Shown here: positions 9,986-16,542 of the stretch, one piece after another
Position numbering within the stretch: the first letter of the stretch is position 1
How the letters are laid out: the number at the start of each line of letters is the position of its first letter
Assembly (NCBI GenBank): GCA_014885115.2
Contig: WKLE02001519.1
Location: forward strand, 1-16,542
DNA: 16,542 nt
Direction: 5' to 3'
Source of the DNA: Asterionellopsis glacialis
Taxonomy: Eukaryota > Bacillariophyta > Plagiogrammaphyceae > Rhaphoneidales > Asterionellopsidaceae
Notes under the pieces: model-generated
Seen by the model: the letters and a program-made list of their open reading frames with translations, nothing else
The model's database searches: none
What the model was told of the DNA's origin: nothing
Translations under genes and position numbers: made by a program

Positions 9986-10364
9986 GGTCCAGATCGGAGA
10001 TCAGAGCCTCAAATTCCGGATCACGTTATTGGTGGATGTCGGCCTCGGAGTCCTCTTCCAAAGAATGGGTAGGAGCCTGTACTGTATGCATCACTGCATG
10101 GATCTTGTCCATCAAATACTCGATGAGGGTCTCTTGATTGGTGATTGGTAGTTGTTCTTGATAGAGTTTATTCATCGTGGCGTGAGGGGATGATCTTGGT
10201 GGAGTTGTTGTCAAGATGACTGGCGCTAGACGGGCACAGAGAGAGGCTACCTTTGCTCTTACTTCCTTACTATTCTGTTGGCTGAATGTGTCAGCCCATT
10301 GTTTCACTTGGTGTTTGTGTTTATTAACATATTGGAGCATATGTGAAAAATTGCAGATAGAATC

Positions 10365-10406
10365 ACATTTATTAGCCGCATGGCCCCACAGATGGCAGGC
10401 TTTGCA
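10365..10406 (-). other. CCHC zinc knuckle of Gag
   Basis: The frame reads CKACHLWGHAANKC, a perfect CX2CX4HX4C nucleic-acid-binding knuckle, followed by DSICNFSHMLQYVNKHK. It is the hallmark of retroviral and retrotransposon nucleocapsid regions. Confidence 0.92.
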
Positions 10407-11340
10407 TTGTTCCTCCGTACATTGGCGTTGGGGTTTTCGTTTCGCGTTTCTATCTTGAACAGCATTCAGCTGTGGGTGGGTGTATTCCGTGTAGTCCTCA
10501 TGAGAGGAATCGTAGTCACCCGCGATATCTTCAAGGTGGTGTATAATGCCTCCTTGAGCAGCATCTGCCTTGGACAAAATCAAGATGGCATCCTCACCCA
10601 CTGTTTTGTCTCTACATGCAAGGAGATGTACTTTATTCGCTAAGAGGCCCAACGTGTGTGTAGCGGGTAAGGGTTGATCGTACGGAATAGTATTTAGTTC
10701 CATTGTAAGGCAATCAATTGCAGTTTTAAATCGATCGTCATGTTGGATTCCTTGTATAAAACCATGCGTCATTTCCCTAGGGGTATATTTTCTGCCTTTC
10801 TTCAATTGAGCTCCATAAAACAAGCGCATTTCCGTTTCAAACTTAAAAATTGTTTTCGCATGGCCATCAAATATCGGTCAATTGAGTCTGGTGGTAAATA
10901 CTCTGGTAAGGATACCTGCAGAATCATTCGGAGAGCTTCATAACCATCATTGAGTTGAAGCCTTGACCATGCCAGGTCTTTTGCTACTAAGTCAGTTATC
11001 ATATTGGATTGATTAAGTTTAATAGCCAGCATTTTGGTGTAGGTGTTGACATATTCCAATGGTAGATCTTTCGGGTACAGTAGTTCCCCTGGTGTGAGAT
11101 CTGCCATATTTCTCAGTGGGATTTGGAATAAGGAACACGCTGCATGAATCTGCTAGTAGAACTGTCTGACTGGGGTTTCTTCCAGTTTGTCTAATTGCGT
11201 ATCCAATTTTGTGTTGAGAAATTTGGTTTCCAAGTAGGGGGAGAGTTTGTATATGACAAGGGGGTCCGTTGACTGTGGAGTTGTTGAGTCATAATGACAG
11301 TCATGAGCGGCCTTGGTTTCCCATGTTGGAGTGTGAAAAG

Positions 11341-11394
11341 GATGTGATTGAGTTTGCGTATCCACTGGATGCGATTGAGTTTGTGTTTCCACTG
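11341..11394 (-). repeat. 27-bp tandem repeat in Gag linker
   Basis: Two adjacent 27-bp units (11341-11367 and 11368-11394) differ at three positions. In frame they give a nine-residue repeat with the core TQTQSHP. It lies in the low-complexity linker between the coiled coil and the capsid-like part. Confidence 0.8.
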
Positions 11395-13216
11395 GTGAAA
11401 ATTGGGTGGTTTGACTTTGAGGAGTACAATCTGTAGGTGGTGGCATTGGTGCATGTGGTGACGGTGATTTCAAAGGTGATTTTGAAGATTGATATTGGTT
11501 CAATTGATGGTTTGGGGCTGATACCCATTGTGGACCAACCGGTGTGCATCAGTGCATTGGTGGTGATTGGTGTGACAGTGCTGGGGTCGTGACCGACGTC
11601 AGGCGGGGTGGTGTTGGCGCCGCAGTGTCTATCGGGAACCGATTCTGAAACTGTGCCAGGCCCATGCGAATGAATACTTTTGGTGTAGGTGGCAATGTGT
11701 GTGAGTCTGTCACTGGCTGGCTGTCTTGTGAGGTCATTGCATCAATTTTCTCCTCAATTTTTAATAATGCATCCACAACATGTTGATGGATCTTGTCAAG
11801 ATAGACTTCTGATGACTGATCAAATTCGTCAGCTGTTTTGTTGACTTGGTCTTGGAAGGTTTTGATGTGCTGGTCAACAGCAGCATCTATCATGGCATGC
11901 TGCATGGTAATCGCCTCCTGAATCTTGGTATGGGTCTCCTCTAATTTCGTAGTTAATTGTGCTTGAGATTGTTCTATTTCCTGGATGTACTCACATTGTC
12001 GTGTGTCCTGGTAAGTTTCCAATCCAGCTATCTTCTGTTTGGCAGTTTGGAGGTCGGCCCAGAGTTGCCAGTTGAAGTTGCTGTTTCTGGGTGATGCTTT
12101 CAAATTGCGTTAATCTCGTAAGGAGGGCCGCATTATTATCTTCCAGTGCTCCAAGGCGTTCATTAATGGTGACAATATCTTGGGCTGGGTTGTCTGCTGT
12201 CGTACCGAGCAAGTGAGCAATGGAACTTTGGGTGTTATTTTCCCAGTCCTTACGTCGTGTAGTCTCTCTGTTGAAGGCATTCTGCAGTTCTACATGATGT
12301 TGCTGAAGAAGCAATGATCACGAGAAAGCATTTCATATTTGGATATTTTCTCTTCTAGTTTTGTTAGTATTTCAACATAGGATGACTTGTCCGAAGTATG
12401 GTATGTATCATCTTTGTCCTGGTCCCGTGATGTGTCGTGCGGATTGGATGATGCAGACGATGGAAGCGATTGAGATGGGCATGGGCCAAGTTGTTGGTCC
12501 TGATTGGCCTGCTCATTTTGTATATGCTTGTCCGGGTAATCAAGATCCGGAAGATCCTCGTCCTGGTCTCTGCCGCCCGCTGTACCATGATGATCCGTAT
12601 CCTCATTGTCGTCGTTGTCAACAGGAGTCCCGTGATCTTGTTGTGTTTGTGTGTCCTCCAGACAATCTTCTGAGAATTCTTCTGGGTCCGGTGTTGGATG
12701 CTTACGGGTTGGCGTATAGGGTGATGTCTGATCTGATGGGCGGTTAGGTCGTTCTGACAATTCAGGTGAATTCCCAAGTTGTGCTAGTTGGGTTCGTGTT
12801 GGTGGAGATTTAACCAAAGCTGTCCGGGCAGTTTTAGGATCTCGCCATGGATTTGTGGGATGTTTTGGTGCCGTTAATCTGGCAGAAGTGGAATCTTGTA
12901 TGGGCAAGGGAGCCAATCGCTTGTTGGATGTTGGTTGAGTTCAAAGGAAACAATACGTATTGTTGTCAAGATCCATCTCCAAACCTCCCATGTTGAAATG
13001 TTCCATAGCTGCTATCATTGCGTCAAAATATTTCTGAGGGTCTCGGCGCCATGTGCTGATGTTCCGTTCCAGATCGCTAAATGCATCTTTGTAGCAAGTA
13101 CGGACCTTCATAGTATTACGGAATTGCTTGATGTAATGTTGAATAAAGTCCAGCAAGGGGTCGTGTGCAGCTTGTGCCCTTGTGTATGTCTTGATTGGAG
13201 GGCGTCCTGCGGTCAT

Positions 13217-13543
13217 GGTCCTAGTGGATGATTTCTCTGATCTGGTTCAAGTGGCCGCTCCAGGCGGTTTTGGATAAAAGGAATTCCGTTGGATCCGTAG
13301 AATTTGGTTCTTGTACACTGTAGTACTACCAGTACAGAGCGTGCCGGCTCAGGAAAATTTGATAAGAATTCGGTACACATGAGAGAGGACTCGGAAGGAG
13401 TCAACAACAAGGAAATGTGTCAGAATGAGCGTCGCAAGATGAGTTTTGATCAAAACGCTAAGGCCTCAATTTGTTGAGGTGTAGGGCTGGGCTGTCGACA
13501 GCCCTGCTGTTATGCAGAGTGAGTCTGAAAAGTGCTTATACCC
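13217..13543 (-). promoter_or_regulatory. structured 5' leader of the retrotransposon
   Basis: About 327 nt lie between the 5' LTR and the Gag ATG. Three self-complementary elements cluster in its LTR-proximal part: GGGCTGTCGACAGCCC (13489-13504, perfect 16-bp palindrome), CCTCAA-TTTG-TTGAGG (13464-13479) and GTTTTGATCAAAAC (13443-13456, perfect 14-bp palindrome). Retroelement leaders carry dimerisation and packaging signals. A palindrome of this kind is a natural candidate for a kissing or dimer-initiation site, but that is inference. A 65-codon open frame at 13213-13410 has no retroelement motif. Confidence 0.6.
13526..13543 (-). promoter_or_regulatory. primer-binding position, non-canonical
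   Basis: Just inside the 5' LTR the sense strand reads GGGTATAAGCACTTTTCA. A normal primer site begins TGG (complement of tRNA CCA). The plant copia initiator-Met site TGGTATCAGAGC matches at 8 of 12 positions if aligned to the first base. It may be a decayed or unusual priming site (for example an internal tRNA segment). Confidence 0.35.
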
Positions 13544-13631
13544 TGTCAGAATTGAGTATGTGGTGATTAACTATTTCCTAAATTATAGTTACTTTACGAG
13601 CTCAGACCTTCGGTCTGTCCTTATCCTCTCA
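13544..13631 (-). repeat. 5' LTR (88 bp)
   Basis: TG...CA ends, 84/88 identical to 4866-4953. On its 88 bases it carries two hairpins: CAGACC-GAA-GGTCTG (sense; plus-strand arms 13603-13608 and 13612-13617) and TAACTAT/ATAGTTA (13568-13574 and 13585-13591), plus a GAGCTC palindrome at 13598-13603. It must hold promoter, transcription start and polyadenylation functions in a very small space. Confidence 0.93.
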
Positions 13632-13636
13632 GTTGC
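13632..13636. repeat. target site duplication, right copy (GTTGC)
   Basis: Exact copy of the bases at 4861-4865. Its reverse complement GCAAC ends the open frame of the upstream half of gene 2 (codons GGC AAC). Confidence 0.9.
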
Positions 13637-13893
13637 CTTCATGTTGATCTTTGGTATAGTGTGCTTTGACTTTTCTTGGATTAGCTGGATTATGTTTGAA
13701 TATGAATTCCCATCTTTTCCAACTATTTAGTAGCAACAAGATAGCAAATGACTCATCTGATGATGACACTAACTTACTAATAGGCTCATTTTGCCAAATT
13801 AGATATTTCCATTTTGACTTTCTAACAACACATCTCAAAATACAATAAAAAAATAGTAGGCATTATTTTGATTGTTTCTTTTGTCATAATATC

Positions 13894-14000
13894 CTGTACA
13901 TCTATATCATGATAGGTATCTTAAAATCACATCAAAAACATATTAGTTAGAAACAATTTAATATCTCTGACCTAAAGAACCTTGTCCAAATATTACTTAC
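13894..14000 (-). other. probable 107-nt spliceosomal intron in gene 2
   Basis: On the minus strand a strong donor GTAAGT (14000-13995) follows the end of segment A, and an acceptor TGTACAG ends at 13894 just before segment B. The interval is AT-rich and contains stops in frame. Joining the two sides gives an open frame only until the small deletion in segment B, so the prediction is tentative. Confidence 0.4.
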
Positions 14001-14302
14001 CAAATAATTGGGTACTTGTTACTAAAGACTTAGGATTTTGGTGTTGATTTTTACTATCAACAATTTGCTGATAATGGATTTGTTTCCACTTGTTCCATCC
14101 ATTTTCAAGTACCAACAAACCAAAAGCTTCATCAGAAGAACTTACCAGCTCACTAATTGGACAATTCTTCCTGATAATTCTTTTCCCTTTGATCCTGCCA
14201 ACAACACATCTTAAAATGCAGTCATAGAAAAAGTAGTATCCATCATTTTTATTTTCTCTCATCTCCAAAATGTCTTCCAAGGTAATATTGAGGTAACCAT
14301 CT

Positions 14303-14462
14303 TGTAAGAGCCAAGGACAATAAAAACGATGTTAGAATTGTTAACATTGAAATATCAAGTACTTCAATATGCTTACCTTAAACAAGCAACATAAAACAAA
14401 CAATAAATATACAAAGTTTGAACAAAATATATGTTTAATTATAATTTTTTTTCTCTTCTTAC
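14303..14462 (-). other. AT-rich interval between gene 2 fragments (probable intron)
   Basis: Between the donor-like GTAAGA at 14462 and the coding-like segment starting near 14330 there is AT-rich sequence with stops in all minus frames. The acceptor is not clear; AAG dinucleotides near 14376 and 14362 are candidates. Upstream of the donor, the frame beyond the TGA at 14526 continues as NSEINMDETTSVQFDTQW before a TAA. Confidence 0.35.
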
Positions 14463-14993
14463 CTTTGTTTACCATTGTGTGTCAAACTGCACTGAAGTTG
14501 TTTCATCCATGTTGATTTCTGAGTTTCAAAACATAATAAGAACCTGATTTTGAATCAAGCTTTGCACATCTGCCCTGCGTGAATTCAAAGCTGTCTTAGC
14601 TAATTTTTTGTAGGCATTCCAATATCCTTGAATTTCATCTTCTTCCAATGCAAATTGTTGCAAAACACGCCTGCCAAATGTTTTGTCATTGCTCAAATCT
14701 TCAAATTTATCCTCTGATATTAAGAATTTAATAGAATGAAACAATGTGTACTTTACCTTTTTTCAAACATCTGTAGCTACGCCAAGGTCCACTTTGACTG
14801 ACATCTTTTTTGCTAAATTATTCTGAATAAGTTTTTCTTTTTTCTTGGTAATTTTTTCAAGCTTGCGTCATAAATGCTCATAATCTTCCACAGAGCGATA
14901 ACCAGAACCAGAGTTTGAACTAGATGATACTGACTGTTTATCATACAATACTAATGATGTTGGTGGCATGACTTAAATACTTTTATAACATAC

Positions 14994-15125
14994 CGGAAGG
15001 CTTCTGATACATTTGTTTGCATTGTGCTTTGCTTTTGTGTAATGTTGTGTGGCTCGTCTTTGACAAAATAGTTCCTGGTGCGCCAATAATGGCATGACAC
15101 TAGCTGCTCTTACTTCTTGTAGGAT
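14994..15125 (-). other. coding-like fragment ending at a GTATGT donor
   Basis: The frame is open from 15125 (after a TAG) and reads VRAASVMPLLAHQELFCQRR, then ATQHYTKAKHNANKC. At 14993-14988 stands a consensus donor GTATGT. It lies just upstream of the gene 2 start on the same strand, so it is either a 5' exon of gene 2 or the end of another broken gene. No family is recognised. Confidence 0.35.
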
Positions 15126-15226
15126 CTACATGAATTGTATACAAGAATGCACATATTTAGCCATTAATAAAAAATGATTTTTTTTCTATGTATTTTAAAT
15201 ATATATTTATTCATCATTCATAAAAA

Positions 15227-15367
15227 TCAAAAAATCTCATACAAAAATTGATATAGCAGCAAGGTAATCATGACATTAAATACTTTATTTTTGAATTTAC
15301 TATCCTGATTTAGAACCGGACCGACTTGTTGTAATATGGGTGACAGACCTGGCCAACTTTCTTCCAT
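15227..15367 (-). other. coding-like fragment (46 aa)
   Basis: ATG at 15367, then EESWPGLSPILQQVGPVLNQ, ending at TGA 15227-15229. The frame is also open upstream of the ATG. The first half has protein-like composition; the last 20 residues are hydrophobic and may be intronic. Nothing recognised. Confidence 0.3.
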
Positions 15368-15453
15368 ACTAGGTATTGCGTAAACATTTTTTAGCAAAAC
15401 AAATAATATTCAAAGATCATATAAATTATTTGTAATATTAATCAATTTTTTAC

Positions 15454-15600
15454 TCATTTTTTAAATCTAGAAAGCAAAAGATATGCTTTTGATGTCAAAA
15501 ACTTCACATGGCCTTCATCTATTCTATTGATTTTGTTTACATCAATATCTTCTCCAACACCCACCCAATTGTTTCAAGAAGGCACTCATTCAATTTGTAA
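15454..15600 (-). pseudogene. fragment of an unknown protein with two in-frame TGAs
   Basis: The frame reads LQIE, TGA (15586-15588), VPS, TGA (15574-15576), then NNWVGVGEDIDVNKINR and GHVKFLTSKAYLLLSRF up to a TGA at 15454. The segment is clearly protein-like and is in the same frame as the fragment at 15619-15867. Both are probably parts of one minus-strand gene. Unknown family. Confidence 0.4.
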
Positions 15601-15618
15601 GAAAAAAAACAAATGCAA

Positions 15619-16195
15619 TTATATATAATATGATTTGATTTTTTGCAAACTGCAGGACATATAATTGATTTTAATCTCGCCATCAATTGTTGAGGTTGGT
15701 GGTGTTCTTTTCCCTTTCCTGGTAATAAATTTACCTAGAATCCTCGTAGACTTAATGCTCCACCAAAAAATTAGCGGGTGCAGCCAGTCTAATTCCTTTT
15801 TTTTTAATCTTTTTTTGCATAGGCTCAACAACAGCAACGTTTCACTGCACTGTCTAAGCAACCACATCCTCGTTATTATTCAAGTCGACATTATTCTGAT
15901 TCATCTATCTTTTTTCTCTTCAGAACAATATTACAAGGCTTTTCCATAGCACAGTCTTTGCCAGAACTAATAAGTTTCTGTCTGTTGTAGTTGCTGGATC
16001 TCGGCTCAAAGGGCATTCTGCTAATGCATCCCTTTGGCAAAGACACATCAGCACAAGCTGTTGCGAACTTGGGTTCTCTGTTTTGTAGGCATTTGTTCCA
16101 AACTGCTCTTGAGACATTCAATTGCAGGAATCAATTGCGTTTGGGACACACTTATTCGTGATTTGTTTGATAAGTGGATAGGAGCTAGACTCTGT
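15619..16195 (-). pseudogene. decayed minus-strand coding fragments, unknown protein
   Basis: Several frames carry protein-like stretches in sequence. From right to left: IPAIECLKSSLEQMPTKQRT (16195-16055, ending in a TGA followed by CVFAKGMH); RMPFEPRSSNYNRQKLIS through KRKKIDESE (16120-15891); NNVDLNNNEDVVA and VAVVEPMQKKIKKK around a TAG and a TGA (near 15880-15800); LDWLHPLIFWWSIKSTRIL and FITRKGKRTPPTSTIDGEIK (15790-15660). This suggests a single gene broken by frameshifts and stops. A competing plus-strand frame (about 15945-16090, LFHSTVFARTNKFLSVVVAG) makes the orientation uncertain in part. Confidence 0.35.
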
Positions 16196-16363
16196 TAATT
16201 TCAATATTGTTGATCTAATTGCCATTGTTGGATTCAAGTATGTTTCAGGGCACAATGAAAACCGTCAATGATCTACTAACAAGTCACCCTTTAAGCACTA
16301 GACTTTTGTCTTCCAAGGCACAGACCTCAAAGAATTTTGGTTTTTTTTCATATTTCTCTTCAG

Positions 16364-16507
16364 GAGTTGGTGAATTTGAAATTGGATGAGCTAATTGTTA
16401 AGCCATTCATTCAATATTTATCTAAACAAGAGGTGCAACCAGAGAAACCAAGTGGTCGAAAAAAAAAAGATTTGTTGTATCTTTTGTCCAAACCAAATAT
16501 TTTTTAA
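16364..16507 (+). other. possible terminal exon, Lys-rich
   Basis: A pyrimidine-rich tract ending TTTCTCTTCAG (to 16363) precedes a 47-codon open frame. It reads ELVNLKLDELIVKPFIQYL, then KPSGRKKKDLLYLLSK, and ends at TAA 16505-16507. The pattern faintly recalls a SAP DNA-binding motif, but this is weak. On the minus strand an overlapping open stretch (about 16400-16290, with EEKYEKKPKFFEVCALEDKS) is also protein-like, so strand and reality are uncertain. Confidence 0.25.
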
Positions 16508-16542
16508 ACATAACAAGGCTCACAAAGACAATTCTGGAGATA

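Larger units (their letters stand above)
4993..10025 (-). pseudogene. pol: retrotransposon Pol polyprotein (protease, integrase, RT, RNase H), decayed
   Basis: Sense order and approximate positions: protease-like 9985-9450; a charged, repeat-bearing linker 9430-8550; pre-integrase and integrase 8545-7225; PDZ-like module 7228-6975; reverse transcriptase 6970-6000; RNase H to the TAA at 4993-4995. The frame changes near 9420, 9080, 8540, 7225, 6690 and 6350. In-frame stops are TGA at 8882, 8265, 8112, 8088, 7911, 7007, 6429 and 6199, and TAG at 9528 and 6420. Integrase, RT and RNase H catalytic acidic residues are still present. Copia elements normally make Gag-Pol as one polyprotein. Here a TAA at 10026-10028 separates Gag from Pol in the same frame. 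It could be decay of a CAA codon or, less likely, a natural Gag terminator. Confidence 0.9.
10026..13216 (-). pseudogene. gag: retrotransposon Gag, decayed
   Basis: The start is ATG at 13216 (MTAGRPPIKTYTRAQAAHDP). Order: N-terminal helical segment (to 12941, TGA); basic/Pro-rich then strongly acidic region (12916-12400); long coiled coil (about 12360-11700, heptad-like QQHHVELQNAF, AKQKIAGLE, EIEQSQAQLTTKLEE); Pro/Thr/Gln-rich linker with a 27-bp repeat (11600-11200); capsid-like helical part (11107-10500: DLTPGELLYPKDLPLEY, YEALRMILQVSLPEYLPP); CCHC knuckle; and a C-terminal tail to the TAA at 10026. Stops: TGA 12941, TGA 11549, TAG 11153. Frame changes near 12310, 12065 and 10825. At about 1,060 codons it is much longer than a typical copia Gag. 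Gag forms the particle and packages RNA. Confidence 0.85.
4866..13631 (-). mobile_element. Ty1/copia-class LTR retrotransposon (CoDi-like), full length, inactive
   Basis: This is an 8,766-bp element on the minus strand bounded by two 88-bp LTRs and a perfect 5-bp duplication. Reading in the sense direction (right to left): 5' LTR, structured leader, Gag from 13216, protease-like region, integrase with HHCC-type N-terminus and D-D-E core, a PDZ-like module, reverse transcriptase, RNase H ending at 4993, G7 polypurine tract, 3' LTR. The order integrase before reverse transcriptase defines Ty1/copia (Pseudoviridae type). The RT signatures match those I associate with diatom CoDi elements. About ten frame changes (near 12310, 12065, 10825, 9420, 9080, 8540, 7225, 6690, 6350) and at least fourteen in-frame stops make it non-autonomous. 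The LTRs differ at 4 of 88 positions, all transitions. Confidence 0.95.
13632..14285 (-). repeat. diverged segmental duplication inside gene 2
   Basis: Segment A (about 14285-14001) and segment B (about 13893-13632) encode related sequences. Both contain CILRCVV, then a basic stretch, then PIS[EK]LVSSSDE[AS]F, an L-rich helix and N[GS]W..W; roughly 30 of 52 aligned residues are identical by eye. The DNA is clearly diverged. Segment B has a 4-nt net deletion just before CILRCVV relative to A, which shifts its upstream frame. This looks like an exon duplication of which B was kept in frame with the C-terminal half. Confidence 0.65.
13632..14969 (-). pseudogene. gene 2, N-terminal and middle part
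   Basis: The likely start is ATG at 14969 (MPPTSLVLYDKQS), followed by a Ser-rich stretch. A Lys-rich helix (KLEKITKKKEKLIQNN) and a segment VLQQFALEEDEIQGYWNAYK reach a TGA at 14526. In-frame TGAs stand at 14868-14870 and 14763-14765. Further on, 14330-14001 encodes YCPWLLQDGYLNITLEDIL and SELVSSSDEAFGLLVLENGW. A second, related segment (13890-13632) encodes SKLVSSSDESFAILLLLNSW and runs into the insertion site as HEGN. Between the segments a GTAAGT donor and a CAG acceptor suggest an intron. A GTAAGA donor also occurs at 14462-14457, but I could not place its acceptor. Function unknown; the style matches uncharacterised diatom proteins as I remember them. Confidence 0.65.

Noticed and set aside
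13213..13410. 65-codon minus frame upstream of Gag
   Set aside because: It starts at TTG, has no Gag motif, lies in the structured leader and overlaps the better Gag start at 13216.
4866..13631. Ty3/gypsy or retroviral element
   Set aside because: Integrase precedes reverse transcriptase, which is the copia order; no envelope-like frame follows RNase H.
1..16542. CRISPR arrays, rRNA or tRNA genes, bacterial promoters or operons
   Set aside because: No regularly spaced repeats, no cloverleaf or rRNA-like sequence seen, and the context is eukaryotic.
1..16542. Organellar origin with TGA read as Trp
   Set aside because: TGG is freely used for Trp throughout, the content is transposons and unknown nuclear-type genes, frameshifts and TAG/TAA also occur, and at several retroelement sites TGA replaces Arg rather than Trp.

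Overview
The window looks like nuclear DNA of a eukaryote with a fairly AT-rich genome. Coding runs are separated by AT-rich spacers, splice-like GTAAGT/GTATGT donors occur, and no bacterial operon structure or ribosome-binding sites are seen. A diatom or related stramenopile is my best guess. The main reason is that the large retroelement carries reverse-transcriptase signatures (ADAGNAFAEAPPP, IPPGYVFPVLH, QVDDFAVAC) that I know from the CoDi-type Ty1/copia elements of diatoms. This is recall, not a search. Layout: (1) About 1-3004, plus strand: a decayed gene of an uncharacterised family. It has one internal frameshift near 1345, three in-frame TGA codons, a Cys-rich probable zinc site and a Gly/Lys-rich tail; a second, weaker frame change lies near 385. 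(2) About 3021-4296: AT-rich spacer with no supported gene. (3) 4297-4865 and 13632-14969, minus strand: a second uncharacterised gene, split in two by a retrotransposon. Removing the element and one copy of the 5-bp target duplication (GTTGC) joins the two halves exactly in frame. The right half also contains a diverged duplication of one segment, separated by a plausible 107-nt intron. (4) 4866-13631, minus strand: a complete but dead Ty1/copia-class LTR retrotransposon of 8,766 bp. It has very short 88-bp LTRs, 5-bp TSDs, a G7 polypurine tract, a leader rich in palindromes, a long Gag (coiled coil and CCHC knuckle), and Pol in the order protease-like, integrase, PDZ-like module, reverse transcriptase, RNase H. 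Gag-Pol has about ten frameshifts and at least fourteen in-frame stops. (5) About 14994-16542: scattered coding-like fragments, mostly minus strand, again with TGA stops. I cannot assign them to a family. How the parts relate: the two host-type genes converge on the 3-4.3 kb spacer, and the retroelement inserted later into the minus-strand gene. Across all coding-like segments the in-frame stops are overwhelmingly TGA. At several retroelement positions the family residue, as I recall it, is Arg. Two of the four LTR-LTR differences are CpG to TpG/CpA. The simplest reading is heavy C-to-T decay (CGA to TGA), probably at methylated CpG. A reassigned TGA codon is the alternative to exclude. Some frameshifts could also be sequencing errors.
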